Shown here one piece after another: positions 25,501 through 34,467 of a DNA stretch of 57,497 nucleotides (position 1 is its first letter; the number at the start of each line of letters is the position of its first letter). The DNA lies in NCBI GenBank assembly GCA_025997795.1, contig BNVB01000005.1, forward strand, positions 1 through 57,497, in the 5' to 3' direction. This DNA is from Spirochaetia bacterium (GTDB lineage Bacteria; Spirochaetota; Spirochaetia; Treponematales; Breznakiellaceae). The notes beneath the pieces were generated by a model that was not told the DNA's origin, ran no database searches, and saw only the letters and a list, made by a program, of their open reading frames with translations. Made by a program: the position numbers and the translations under genes.

Positions 25501-28179
25501 TTACTTTGCTTCACTCCGTTCCAGTTCCGCCTGGGCCACCGCCAGAAGGGCGATGGGTACCGAGTAGGGCGAACAGGACACATAGTTAAGACCCGCGTCC
25601 ATGCAGAACCGCACATTCGCCGGGTTGGCGCCATGTTCTCCGCAGAGACCGCAGACCAGATCCGGCCGGGTAAGCCGGCCCCGTTCGGTTGCCAGGGCAA
25701 TCAGTTCCATAACCCGGGGGTCCAGGGTACTAAAGGGATTCCCCACAATAAGGTCAAAGAGGGTATAGTCCGGCATAAAGGCGGTAAAGTCGTCCCGGGA
25801 AATACCCAGAGTTGTCTGGGTAAGGTCATTGGTCCCAAAACTAAAGAAACGGCCGTACTTGGCAATTTCTCCTGCTCCCAGGGCCGCTGCGGGCAGCTCT
25901 ATCATGGTGCCAATCTGGTATTCCACTGGTTTGGCTTTTTTGGCTGTCCGCAGTTCTTCCTCAATATCCACAATCCCCGTATAACTGGAGCCCTCAATCT
26001 TTTTGCCGTAGGCAATAAGCTTGAGTTCCGAAGCGTTCATAACAATGGGGATCATAATTTCCGGCCGGGCATCGATCTTTTCTGCACGCAGTTTGTAGGA
26101 TGCCTCAAAAATAGCCTTTACCTGCATGGCATAAATTTCCGGATACGATACGGCGATACGGCAGCCCCGGTGACCAAGCATGGGGTTGAACTCGTGAAGA
26201 GCCTCTACACTGGACGTGATCTCGGCCTTGGAAATTTTAATTCCCTTAACCTTTTGCAGGTGGGTAATAAGGCTTTGTATCTCATCATCGTTATGGGGCA
26301 TAAATTCATGGAGGGGCGAATCCAAAAGACGGATTGTCACTTCCTTGCCGGCCATAACTTTAAGGATCCCGTAGAAGTCATCCCGCTGCATAACCTGGAG
26401 TTTTGCCAGCGCTTTGGAACGATCCTTGGGATCGGTAGAAAGAAGCATTTCGCGGAATACATTGATCCTGTCCGCCTGGAAGAACATATGTTCTGTCCGG
26501 CAGAGCCCTACCCCTTCGGCGCCAAAACTAAGGGCCAAAGCGGCATCCCGGGGGGTGTCGGCATTACAGCGGACATGGAATTTTTTGACAAAACCCTTGG
26601 AAAGTTCGATAAAGTCCAAGAGGCCCGATTCCTGGGGATCGGGTTCGATCAATTTTGCCGTTCCCATATACACATTGGATTCGCCATAGAAGGGTACATT
26701 AAGGGTAATATAATCTCCTTCCTTAATGGTCAGGTTCCCCAAAGCGGCTGTCTTGCCTTTAACCTTCATTGCCGGGGCAACAAGGGATACTTTACCGTAC
26801 TGGCGGGCCACAACCGATGCATGGGCAGAATAGCCCCCCTCGGCGGTAAGAACACCGGTACTTACCTCAATGGCCTTAACGTCCTCGGCAAAGGAAGATT
26901 CCAGAACCAGAACAAAGCGGGTATCTTCTCCCTTCTGCTGGGCAACCTTAAGAGCTTCCAGGAGGGAGTCGGTACTAAAGTAGGCCCGGCCGATAGCGGC
27001 GCCGGGTGCCCCGGCAATACCACCCTTCCAGCTTTTTAGATCCTTCACGCTGGAACCCTCAATAATGGGGTGAAGAATTTCATTCAGCCGGAGCGGTTCA
27101 ATGGACTTAATCACTTCGGCGTTATCAATAACCTTTCGTTTGGCCAGGTCCAGAAGCAGTTTTATATCCGCCTGGGTAGACTTTTGATCCACCAAACGCT
27201 GTTCAATAAGCCAAAGTTTGCCGTTTTCCACGGTAAACCGGATCTGGCGAATTTCTTTAAATTTGTCTTCCAGGGTCAAAGCAATACGCTGGAGTTCCTT
27301 CAGGTGCGTGGGACCGATTTTTTCGATAGCCTGACCGGAAGCTCCGCCTTCATTGAATTTTTCCCGGAAAAAACTGCCCTGGAGGGCTTTAACGCCGGTA
27401 ACCACATTACGGCTAAAGTAAGCGCCGGAACAGGAATCTTTACCGTAGTTTCCATAAACCATGGGAGCGATCATAAGAGCGGTATCGTTATCGTTTTGAT
27501 CGTCCATCTGAAACATTTTGGAAATTTCGCTCAAGGTAATAAGAATCTGTTCCTCTGCGCTTTCAAAAAAGCCCTTGGGGAAATACTTGGCATAGAAATC
27601 CATGTAGAATTCGGCGCCTTTATCGATCTTAACAGGTTTTTCTTCTTTCCCAAGTTCGTTGGATGGTCCCCGGATTCCCAAAGCCCTGTCCAGCACTTTA
27701 AGCTGGGCGGTAATTTCTTCCTGGAGTTTGGTATTTGCTTCCAGTTCCCGGATCCGTTCCTCAATTTTGAGCATGCCCCGGACAAGAAACAGTACTTCGT
27801 GGGCGGCAAAATCTTTGCCTACCCATTGGGCAAACCCGCCGATGGTTGGTTTTGCCAAACCAAAGTTATGCAGGGTGGGATAGGTAGAAATTGCCAGGTT
27901 GGGGGATATAACCACCTTAAGCAGCATGGGGTTATCCTCTCCGCCAAAATCTTTGCCTACAATAGAGGCGATTTTGTTAAGCAGCGAAAGGATATCCTTC
28001 CTTGCAGCCTTGGGATCGAATACCGAAGCCAGCGTAGTATCAATGATAAAACCCGGCAAAATGGGAAACTTAAGTTCCGCAAATTCATTGGCCTGGCGGC
28101 CCCGAATACCCAATAATTCTGGGGCGACACTCTTGGGAATCACCTCTTTTTGACTGAAAAAATGTATTCTTTTGTCCAT
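25501..28179 (-). CDS. ppdK: Pyruvate, phosphate dikinase-like protein with divergent ATP domain
   Basis: 892 residues of the PEP-utilising family. The swivelling His domain (His453 in GGYSAHASVVARQYGK) and the C-terminal PEP/pyruvate barrel are well conserved: GLCRTEHMFF, LLDSPLHEFMP, MLGHRGCRIAVSYPEI, FGTNDLTQTTLG, and Cys846 in CGLCGEHGANP. The N-terminal nucleotide domain is odd. The usual SVRSGA...MPGMMDT stretch reads LKVVISPNLAISTYPTLHN, so the ATP-site Arg is missing. The GEFL...AQGEDVVAG Mg-ATP segment reads GSFFREKFNEGGASG. It may be a PEP-dependent phosphotransferase rather than a true dikinase. It starts 12 nt after the HPr-like gene. Confidence 0.85.
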   Translation of the reverse strand: MDKRIHFFSQKEVIPKSVAPELLGIRGRQANEFAELKFPILPGFIIDTTLASVFDPKAARKDILSLLNKIASIVGKDFGGEDNPMLLKVVISPNLAISTYPTLHNFGLAKPTIGGFAQWVGKDFAAHEVLFLVRGMLKIEERIRELEANTKLQEEITAQLKVLDRALGIRGPSNELGKEEKPVKIDKGAEFYMDFYAKYFPKGFFESAEEQILITLSEISKMFQMDDQNDNDTALMIAPMVYGNYGKDSCSGAYFSRNVVTGVKALQGSFFREKFNEGGASGQAIEKIGPTHLKELQRIALTLEDKFKEIRQIRFTVENGKLWLIEQRLVDQKSTQADIKLLLDLAKRKVIDNAEVIKSIEPLRLNEILHPIIEGSSVKDLKSWKGGIAGAPGAAIGRAYFSTDSLLEALKVAQQKGEDTRFVLVLESSFAEDVKAIEVSTGVLTAEGGYSAHASVVARQYGKVSLVAPAMKVKGKTAALGNLTIKEGDYITLNVPFYGESNVYMGTAKLIEPDPQESGLLDFIELSKGFVKKFHVRCNADTPRDAALALSFGAEGVGLCRTEHMFFQADRINVFREMLLSTDPKDRSKALAKLQVMQRDDFYGILKVMAGKEVTIRLLDSPLHEFMPHNDDEIQSLITHLQKVKGIKISKAEITSSVEALHEFNPMLGHRGCRIAVSYPEIYAMQVKAIFEASYKLRAEKIDARPEIMIPIVMNASELKLIAYGKKIEGSSYTGIVDIEEELRTAKKAKPVEYQIGTMIELPAAALGAGEIAKYGRFFSFGTNDLTQTTLGISRDDFTAFMPDYTLFDLIVGNPFSTLDPRVMELIALATERGRLTRPDLVCGLCGEHGANPANVRFCMDAGLNYVSCSPYSVPIALLAVAQAELERSEAK

Positions 28180-28191
28180 AACGTTTTTCCT

Positions 28192-29241
28192 TTAGAAGAG
28201 CTTAAGTACGTTGTTAACCGGTCCACGAAGGAAAGCTTCAAACAAATGACTTGCTCCCTGGGCCAGGTACCGCTGCAATTTTGCCACATCCTTGATATCG
28301 TTTCCCGCTATGGCAAATTCAATGGCGCTGCCATGTTTGACCTTGCCCCATTTAAAGAGGGAATTGATGTCAAGGATCCGTTCACCGTCGTAGTAGATAT
28401 ACACCGTCAAATCCGGATGGGCGGCATTATAACTTGCCACAATACGTTTCCAGGCTTCTACATTTCCGTTATGGAAAAGTTCGTTCTGAACCACCACGGC
28501 GTAGCGGGGGGTCATCTTAACCGGTCCGGTAGGAATTGCCGCAGGAGGAGCTGCGGCGGTAACCACCGGTGGAGCAACCCTGCGTACCTCTACGGCCGCC
28601 GGTTTTGCTGCCCGTCCTCTGCCGGTAGAAGTCTTAAGCGCACGGGAAGTTTTAGGAATCTTGGGGGTTTTGGCAGCTTTGGGAGCGGCCTTTACCTTGG
28701 GAATTTTTGCAATAAAACTGCCCCGTAACAAGGCCGGAGGAGCTTTGACTTTTGATCCTTCAAAGAGGCTTATTGCCAGTTCCGCAGCTTTTTGGCAGTT
28801 TTCATCCGCCGGGGTTTCACCCTTGCCGGCATAGATAACCACGAGTTCCCGCTTGCGCAGGGAACCAAAAGCGGCCAGTTCTTCGGGAATTTTGGGGTTT
28901 GCCACGAGCAGCCCAAGTTCGGGATGGTGGTAGGCGGCAATAAGATCAACCCCTTTCCATTTTTGAAATTCCGCTGCCAGGGTAGACAGATCGGAAGCCG
29001 CCGAATGAAGGTTGGCGGAAACTGTTTTGTATCCCAGTTTATCCACCAAAAGAATACGCAAAACGAGAGCCGAGCGGTCGCCGTTCATTTCTTCGTCATC
29101 CAGCGCATAGAGCAGATCCGCCAGGTTGGCTCTGCCTCCGGCTTCTTCCATAATGCCAATGGTCCGCTTTATATGCCGTACCGCCGAATTAAAGCCGGAC
29201 CGGGTTGAAAGAATTTCAAGATTTGTCAGTTCTTTTGTCAT
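28192..29241 (-). CDS. Unknown protein with C-terminal HPr-like domain
   Basis: 349 residues (the neighbour conserved with cfpA in treponemes; TP0747-type by position). Residues 1-165 form a globular domain I do not recognise. Residues 170-242 are a Lys/Ala/Pro-rich linker. Residues 243-330 resemble phosphocarrier HPr: LFHNGNVEAWKRI aligns with the GIHARPA helix, keeping a His (257) but losing the Arg. DINSLFKWGKVKHGS aligns with the NLKSIMGVMSLG region around the regulatory Ser (Ser294 here). AGNDIKDVAKLQRYL fits the last HPr helix. The HPr assignment is my own alignment by eye. The ATG has AGGAG 6 nt upstream. It sits between cfpA and the dikinase-like gene. Confidence 0.7.
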   Translation of the reverse strand: MTKELTNLEILSTRSGFNSAVRHIKRTIGIMEEAGGRANLADLLYALDDEEMNGDRSALVLRILLVDKLGYKTVSANLHSAASDLSTLAAEFQKWKGVDLIAAYHHPELGLLVANPKIPEELAAFGSLRKRELVVIYAGKGETPADENCQKAAELAISLFEGSKVKAPPALLRGSFIAKIPKVKAAPKAAKTPKIPKTSRALKTSTGRGRAAKPAAVEVRRVAPPVVTAAAPPAAIPTGPVKMTPRYAVVVQNELFHNGNVEAWKRIVASYNAAHPDLTVYIYYDGERILDINSLFKWGKVKHGSAIEFAIAGNDIKDVAKLQRYLAQGASHLFEAFLRGPVNNVLKLF

Positions 29242-29255
29242 ATGGTTCTCCTAGA

Positions 29256-29285
29256 AAAAACGCCCCCGTATCCCGGGGGCGTTCG
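29256..29285 (-). terminator. Intrinsic terminator between cfpA and the HPr-like gene
   Basis: A 10-bp stem AACGCCCCCG/CGGGGGCGTT (29261-29285, loop TATCC) is followed on the minus strand by TTTTTTC. It lies 26 nt after cfpA and only about 15 nt before the start codon of the next gene. It should cut most cfpA transcripts, leaving the downstream pair on readthrough or a separate promoter. Confidence 0.82.
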
Positions 29286-29310
29286 GTTTCTTGCCTAACC
29301 GAATGGTAGA

Positions 29311-31344
29311 TTAAAGTTCTTTAAGGGAATCGCCGCTGCTGCGGGGTTTTCTGCCTCTGGGTTTTGCCGAGGCGGCTACACCACCGCCGGACTTACGTCC
29401 CCGGCCCCGTTTGGGAGCTTCAAGGGCGGGAGCCTGGGTACTGGCAGCTTCGCTGGAGTTAAGCATATCCAGGTATGCCTGCCCTGAGGCCGCAGGTTTT
29501 TCTTCCGCCGGAGGAGCATCGGCAAAGGACTGGTTAATGTCATCCCGGACCGTGGACCGTCTGCGGCTAAAGGAGGCAAATGCTGCATCCTGGAAGCCCT
29601 TTGACACGCCGTGGAGGAATTCATTCAGTACGTTGGCCATGGCATCCAGCGTGGCTTTCTTCCGTTTAATGGAAGTAATATCCACATCCAAAAGCAAACC
29701 AGGCTGAATATGGTAGGGATTGATCATGTATTCAAACTTGTTGTATTCCTTTTCCAGGAAAGCAAGCCTGTCTTCCATAACCCGCCGTTCTACCGGGTAC
29801 TGGTAATCGTACATGGCCTTCATCCGGTCCCGCATACGAATAATCCGCTGACGGATCTTGTCTTTTTCATAGATATAGGTCCGGTTCATCCGTTCTACTT
29901 CTGTTTCCGCGGGTTTAACAAAGGCAACTTCGTCCCAAACCTTGGTAATGTCTTCGTAGAGGGGATCGCCGGTTTTGGCTTTGATATCCTTGCGGATACG
30001 GTTTTTCTGCCGCTTGGCCAGATCGTCAAAGTCAGTAACCCGGAAGGCGGGTTTATTGCCCTGGTAAATCGTCTCCAGGACATCCCAAAGATGATGAACT
30101 TCTGTTTCAAAGCTCTTCATCTGGACATCGTAACCCTTTCGCTCTTCGTTCAGCTGGGCATTGTCATAATACCGCATCCGTACCTGGTACCGTTCATCGG
30201 GCAGGTTGGCCACATCAGTATCCTCGTATTCCCGGATAAGGAGTTCCCGGGCATTCTTGAGGTTTTCGATGTACTGGTACCCCATCTTGGAGGTATCCAG
30301 AATAGAGGTAATTGAGTTAATCGCCGTATTGAAACCCCGGTTCCGGATGTTTTCAATATCAACGATCTTTTTAAGATTTTCGCGGATATTGAGCTGATCG
30401 AAGGATTCGGGGTCAATTTCCGCCCGAAGATCGCTAATCCGTTCCATAAGGGTCTTGGCAATGATGCTGTAACGCCGGGATTTGGGATTTTCGATATCGT
30501 CGTCGGTATAGTTTTCGATCCTGCCCATTTTGGTAAAGATCACTTCGCTGTCGCTAAGTTCTTCCGCGCCCTGATCAATCCGCTGATCCTTGATTTTCTC
30601 GATTTCTTTATCGATGGAATCAATGATATGTTTGGAAAGAAGGTCTTTAATCAGGTATTCCACGGTAACCTGATAGTGGAAAATAGGACTGATAAGCTCT
30701 GCGTCAAGGATGTTAACGGAAAGTTTTACATCGGTAACGGTCTTGGGCTTAACAATATTGTCCTTAAAGGCGCATTTTACGATGGAGTAAGCATTTTCAC
30801 CCCGGATAAAGGCGCCGGTATCGGTTTTTTGCCGGAGCAGACTGTTGGTCAGGTTTTCCAGGTCGTTGACACCCCGCTGGATATGACCCTGCAGGTGGCC
30901 GTACATATTGACCATGGATTTTTCAATTTCGCCGGTATTGAACTTATCAGCACCGCCAACCGCATCAAGAAGGTCAGACACTTCCTTGGGAGTGTACCGG
31001 GACAGGACTTTGGTTTCTTCCTTGTCTATAAAATTCCGGACTTTTTTGATCATTTCATCTTCAGTCGTTACCACATAACGGTTGAACATGTTTTGGTAGT
31101 TCTGGTTAAAGTAATTGTACAGCTTTTCTTTTATACCGCCCATAACATCCAGGCGTTCAAGTACGTCCTTGGGCAGTTTAGATGCGATATGGTGGATAAC
31201 CTTGTTGGTTTCTTCCTCCAAGAGCTGATTTACTTCATTCTGCTGATCCCGGTATTCCTGGGCAAGCGAGTTCCTCGAACCGACGGCACTGGGCTTTTCC
31301 GGATGAAATACATTAGGACTTTTAGGCAGGTCAATGGCTCCCAT
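29311..31344 (-). CDS. cfpA: Cytoplasmic filament protein A
   Basis: 677-residue structural protein of the ribbon-like cytoplasmic filaments that run under the cell membrane along treponemal cells. The N-terminus MGAIDLPKSPNVFHPEKPSA, overall length and long helical, charged central region (coiled-coil heptads about 120-590) match CfpA. The C-terminal ~90 residues are a low-complexity tail ending in basic KRGRGRKSGGG and KPRGRKPRSSG blocks. The ATG has GGAGGAG upstream and an AT-rich leader with a TATAAT at 31390-31395, consistent with high expression. It is divergent from the vWA gene. Confidence 0.95.
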   Translation of the reverse strand: MGAIDLPKSPNVFHPEKPSAVGSRNSLAQEYRDQQNEVNQLLEEETNKVIHHIASKLPKDVLERLDVMGGIKEKLYNYFNQNYQNMFNRYVVTTEDEMIKKVRNFIDKEETKVLSRYTPKEVSDLLDAVGGADKFNTGEIEKSMVNMYGHLQGHIQRGVNDLENLTNSLLRQKTDTGAFIRGENAYSIVKCAFKDNIVKPKTVTDVKLSVNILDAELISPIFHYQVTVEYLIKDLLSKHIIDSIDKEIEKIKDQRIDQGAEELSDSEVIFTKMGRIENYTDDDIENPKSRRYSIIAKTLMERISDLRAEIDPESFDQLNIRENLKKIVDIENIRNRGFNTAINSITSILDTSKMGYQYIENLKNARELLIREYEDTDVANLPDERYQVRMRYYDNAQLNEERKGYDVQMKSFETEVHHLWDVLETIYQGNKPAFRVTDFDDLAKRQKNRIRKDIKAKTGDPLYEDITKVWDEVAFVKPAETEVERMNRTYIYEKDKIRQRIIRMRDRMKAMYDYQYPVERRVMEDRLAFLEKEYNKFEYMINPYHIQPGLLLDVDITSIKRKKATLDAMANVLNEFLHGVSKGFQDAAFASFSRRRSTVRDDINQSFADAPPAEEKPAASGQAYLDMLNSSEAASTQAPALEAPKRGRGRKSGGGVAASAKPRGRKPRSSGDSLKEL

Positions 31345-31389
31345 AGTTTTGTCTCCTCCAAAAATATAAAATTTAGATCATACAAATCA

Positions 31390-31395
31390 ATTATA
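31390..31395 (-). promoter_or_regulatory. -10 element of cfpA
   Basis: A perfect TATAAT on the minus strand lies 46 nt before the cfpA start. The best -35 at 17 bp spacing is only TTTTTG. The AT-rich stretch upstream could act as an UP-type element. Confidence 0.4.
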
Positions 31396-31453
31396 TCAAT
31401 TTGAACCATATTCAAAAAAATGTAAAGCCTTTTTTCGTTTTTTCGTCCTTTTC

Positions 31454-31484
31454 TTGTGCAAAAACCCAAAAAATATGATAAAAT
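31454..31484 (+). promoter_or_regulatory. Promoter of the vWA gene, leaderless geometry
   Basis: TTGTGC (31454-31459), a long 19-bp spacer, TAAAAT (31479-31484), then 6 nt and the ATG at 31491. No ribosome site is present. Confidence 0.35.
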
Positions 31485-31490
31485 ATCCTC

Positions 31491-32048
31491 ATGATAGGAA
31501 AAAAATCGGTACTTGGGGGGCTTTTTTGCCTGCTCTTGATCAATGCTTCCCTTATTTGGGGGCAGGGAGCACGTTCTGTCCCCATTGATGTGTATCTAAT
31601 TGTAGACGGTTCCTCTGCCATGGAACGGGGTAAGGATGAGGCCGTTTCCTGGCTTTGTACCACCGTCATTGACGGCATGCTTCAAAACGGGGATCGAATT
31701 TGGGTCTGGTCTGCCGGGGAAAAGCCGGAACTGGTGTACTCCGGAAGCGACCGGGAGGCTGCCAAAACGGCTATCCGGGCCATCCGCTTCCAGGGCAACC
31801 GTGCCGATTACCGGGGAGCTCTGGCGGAAGCCAGGGCAAAGGCGGGAGGCGGCAGAGTAAGCTATGCTCTCCTGGTAAGCGGTTCCGGGGCCAAGGATCC
31901 CCCTACCCGGGAAGCGGAATCAGCAGGGCTGCTGCGCTATTCCCGGGTCGAGAATTTTTCCGGCTGGCGGGTTCTTACCGTCGGGCTTGATGTGGACAGC
32001 AAGGTACAGGAAGCTTCTTCCTACTATATGGATCATTCGGGGAATTGA
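31491..32048 (+). CDS. Exported von Willebrand factor A-domain protein (TP0750-like)
   Basis: 185 residues: a signal peptide (KKSVLGGLFCLLLINASLIWG, cleavage near WGQ) followed by a compact vWA fold. The strand-loop DVYLIVDGSSAM supplies a MIDAS-like DxSxS variant, and the last strand is WRVLTVGLDVD. In T. pallidum the positional equivalent (TP0750) is co-transcribed with pallilysin and is linked to host-protein degradation. In a non-pathogen, adhesion or protein interaction is only a guess. The stop overlaps the next start by 1 nt (TGATG). Confidence 0.8.
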   Translation: MIGKKSVLGGLFCLLLINASLIWGQGARSVPIDVYLIVDGSSAMERGKDEAVSWLCTTVIDGMLQNGDRIWVWSAGEKPELVYSGSDREAAKTAIRAIRFQGNRADYRGALAEARAKAGGGRVSYALLVSGSGAKDPPTREAESAGLLRYSRVENFSGWRVLTVGLDVDSKVQEASSYYMDHSGN

Positions 32049-33508
32049 TGACCAGGGGATATTTTAAGGTTTTTACAATAACCGTATTCATCCTTACCGC
32101 TTCTGTTATTGGGGCGCTGGTGTTTCTGCCGGGTTTCTTTTTTTCCTCCAAGAATCAGAATTCCCAGCCTACCCGGGTGGTAATCCCTCAAACAGCGGGG
32201 GCCGGCGAAACCCTGCGGTCCGCCCAGGGGGAGGAAGCCCCGGTTTTACGGCTTGCCCTTAACGAAGGGGAAGCGGCGGTGGCGGTCCTTACACGGGATT
32301 TTGACAGCGATTCCTATGAAGAACAGATTATTGCCTACCATAAATTGCAGGAAATCGACTCCCCCGTGTACCTTACCTATGCCGAATTTGATGAACAGAA
32401 CGGCCTTTATTACCGGCTTTGGAGTGAACCAACCGCAGTTACCAGACCCGGTACGCTGATCCTCTACAGTGAATACCTTATTGGTGACGGCGGAATCTGC
32501 ATACTTGTTTCCGGCATGAACGGCGCCGGGGAACAGACCCTGACGGTGTTCAGAAAAATTCCCTCCACAATTGAACCCTTTGCAAAAATAGCCGAATTCC
32601 GTATTGAAGGGTCCATTGCGGTAGAAGAACCGGACCGGAGCGACCGGGGCACCAGCCGTACTATTGCTACCTATGGCCGGGACTATGAATCGGCCAACAT
32701 TATGGACCAAATTGAAACAAGTTATACGTTTAATCAGGTAAACGGCCTCTATGAACAATACAGGGTGGTAAAGATTCCCGGTACCCAGATAGAACAACGA
32801 ATGGTCCGGGAACTGTTAAACGGAGAAAACGGCAAGTTTGAAAATTTTATCAGCGGCCTCTGGTACCAGGGGGAAGGGACGGCGCGGAAATATGTGTACT
32901 TTAATACCGCCTCCCGGGAAATGATCTTTTATGACAACAATTCCGAGGAAATTTTTAGTTGGCAGGATTCTACCCCAACCCGTTATGGCATTCATATCAA
33001 CAGCCGTAATATTTCGCTGACCAAACTGCGCCGGACCGTAAATGTGGAACTGGCATCCCTGGAAAGCATACGGCTCCGGGTATACCAGGATGTTTACCTC
33101 CGGTCCGGGCTTACCACCAATTGGGACGGCTCCTACCAGCGGCTCCAGCATACGGAAATTGTACGGGAACTAAAGCAGACTGCGCCTTATACAAATGGAA
33201 CCTATGCCGGACGGGACGGACAAATTACCTTTCACCAGGATGGTTCCTACGAGCTTAATCCCCTTGCAGGTTCTCCTGAACTTGGCCAAAAGGGTCAGTA
33301 TGTGTTTTTTTCTGTGGGAGAAGATGAACTTTTGGAATTAAGGCCCGCCGAAACCGGTGAAAAACGGGGAAAAAAACCGGAACTGATTCGGGAAACATTC
33401 AGAGTAAGCCGGAAGGATGACCAACTGACACTTACCCGGATACGAATTACCACCCGGGGTATTCAAGATATGTATGAACCGCCCATTGTGCTTAACCCAA
33501 GCGGTTAG
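32048..33508 (+). CDS. Pallilysin-related protein (TP0751-like), membrane-anchored
   Basis: 486 residues with one N-terminal membrane segment (VFTITVFILTASVIGALVFLPGFFF). A repeat-type domain (about 60-300) shows the DFDSDSYEEQIIAY phrase, and a beta-rich C-terminal region (about 285-480) has FISGLWYQGEG and QKGQYVFFSVG. I call it pallilysin-related from its position directly after the vWA gene and the lipocalin-like C-terminal pattern. I found no HEXXH motif anywhere, so no metalloprotease activity is suggested. It is much longer than T. pallidum pallilysin (about 237 aa). It ends 2 nt before the stop of the convergent gene. Confidence 0.65.
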   Translation: MTRGYFKVFTITVFILTASVIGALVFLPGFFFSSKNQNSQPTRVVIPQTAGAGETLRSAQGEEAPVLRLALNEGEAAVAVLTRDFDSDSYEEQIIAYHKLQEIDSPVYLTYAEFDEQNGLYYRLWSEPTAVTRPGTLILYSEYLIGDGGICILVSGMNGAGEQTLTVFRKIPSTIEPFAKIAEFRIEGSIAVEEPDRSDRGTSRTIATYGRDYESANIMDQIETSYTFNQVNGLYEQYRVVKIPGTQIEQRMVRELLNGENGKFENFISGLWYQGEGTARKYVYFNTASREMIFYDNNSEEIFSWQDSTPTRYGIHINSRNISLTKLRRTVNVELASLESIRLRVYQDVYLRSGLTTNWDGSYQRLQHTEIVRELKQTAPYTNGTYAGRDGQITFHQDGSYELNPLAGSPELGQKGQYVFFSVGEDELLELRPAETGEKRGKKPELIRETFRVSRKDDQLTLTRIRITTRGIQDMYEPPIVLNPSG

Positions 33509-33510
33509 GG

Positions 33511-34467
33511 CTAATATACCGGAAATGACTCAAAACCCTTGTCCCTAAGAAGCAGCATAGTCCGGGAAGGATCCGGCCCCGGCGCTGCCCCTACCGCCCA
33601 ATAATCCGCTCCGTTAACATATTTTTTGCTTATCACCGGGCTGAACCCCGCTTTACGAAGCCGTTCCGCCAGGACTTTTGCGTTTTCTTCCCTGCTAAAA
33701 AGCCCGGTCTGGAACATGAGCGGACTGCCCGGCGAAATCTGTGCTGTTGGTACATTCTGGGCTATTGGCGAAGTCTCTGCCGGCAGAACAGGAACTGCCG
33801 GCGCAGGATTACCCTGATTCGGCGGATTTACGGCTGGTAACGGCGAGGCCCCTGCAAGAAGCCAGAGGGCGGTGGGAGCGGCACTAAGCTTGTCCGTTTC
33901 GGCGGAGCGGACAAGGCGGGCTTCCGGGCTTTGGGGAAATTCCGCCAAAAGACGGTTTTTTGATTCGCCGCCGCCGGAAACACGCCATATGGTATAGTAC
34001 ATAGCGGGTTTGTATTCGGCATAATCGGGATCGGAAAGCAGATTTGTTAACAGTCCGCTTGTGCCTGTTTTGAGGGCCTCTATTTGGGCGCCGAGCAAGC
34101 GGGCCTGGCGGTAAAGGCTGCGATCGGTGGAACTTAGGACGGGCCGCAGGACCGCTTCGGCCCGGTCGAATTCACCGGTGGCCGCCAAACAGCGGGCACT
34201 CCGCAGTAAATCCGGGTGGCCCCTTGCCGGAATGGCGGCGGCGGCCTCGTTCCAGGCTTCCGCCGCTCCTTCCACATTGCCGGAAAGTTCAAAAAGCCGG
34301 GCCATGTTTTCCAGCGCCGCTTTCCGGTCAACAGCGGAAAGCCGGGGATTAGAAAGCTTTTTTTCTATGGCGGCTGTTTCTGCGGAAAGTAAAACCGCCT
34401 GGGAAAAGATCACCCCCCCCAGAAAAAAAAACAGCGGAAGGGTTAGGTATCTTTTAATTGACACCAT
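33511..34467 (-). CDS. SPOR-domain envelope protein with TPR-like region
   Basis: 318 residues starting at the ATG at 34467 (MVSIKRYLTLPLFFFLGGVIF: signal peptide or anchor). Residues about 30-190 are helical repeats of TPR/Sel1 character. A Pro/Ala-rich linker (about 205-245) leads to a C-terminal SPOR domain (MFQTGLFSREENAKVLAERL to GAAPGPDP), which binds denuded peptidoglycan glycans at septa. A longer frame upstream overlaps the LapA-like gene and lacks a start context. It overlaps that gene by 14 nt and closes the thiN-to-SPOR operon. Confidence 0.8.
   Translation of the reverse strand: MVSIKRYLTLPLFFFLGGVIFSQAVLLSAETAAIEKKLSNPRLSAVDRKAALENMARLFELSGNVEGAAEAWNEAAAAIPARGHPDLLRSARCLAATGEFDRAEAVLRPVLSSTDRSLYRQARLLGAQIEALKTGTSGLLTNLLSDPDYAEYKPAMYYTIWRVSGGGESKNRLLAEFPQSPEARLVRSAETDKLSAAPTALWLLAGASPLPAVNPPNQGNPAPAVPVLPAETSPIAQNVPTAQISPGSPLMFQTGLFSREENAKVLAERLRKAGFSPVISKKYVNGADYWAVGAAPGPDPSRTMLLLRDKGFESFPVY

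Noticed and set aside
32048..33508. Metalloprotease call for the pallilysin-related protein.
   Set aside because: There is no HEXXH motif in the 486 residues, so only the family relationship is proposed, not the activity.
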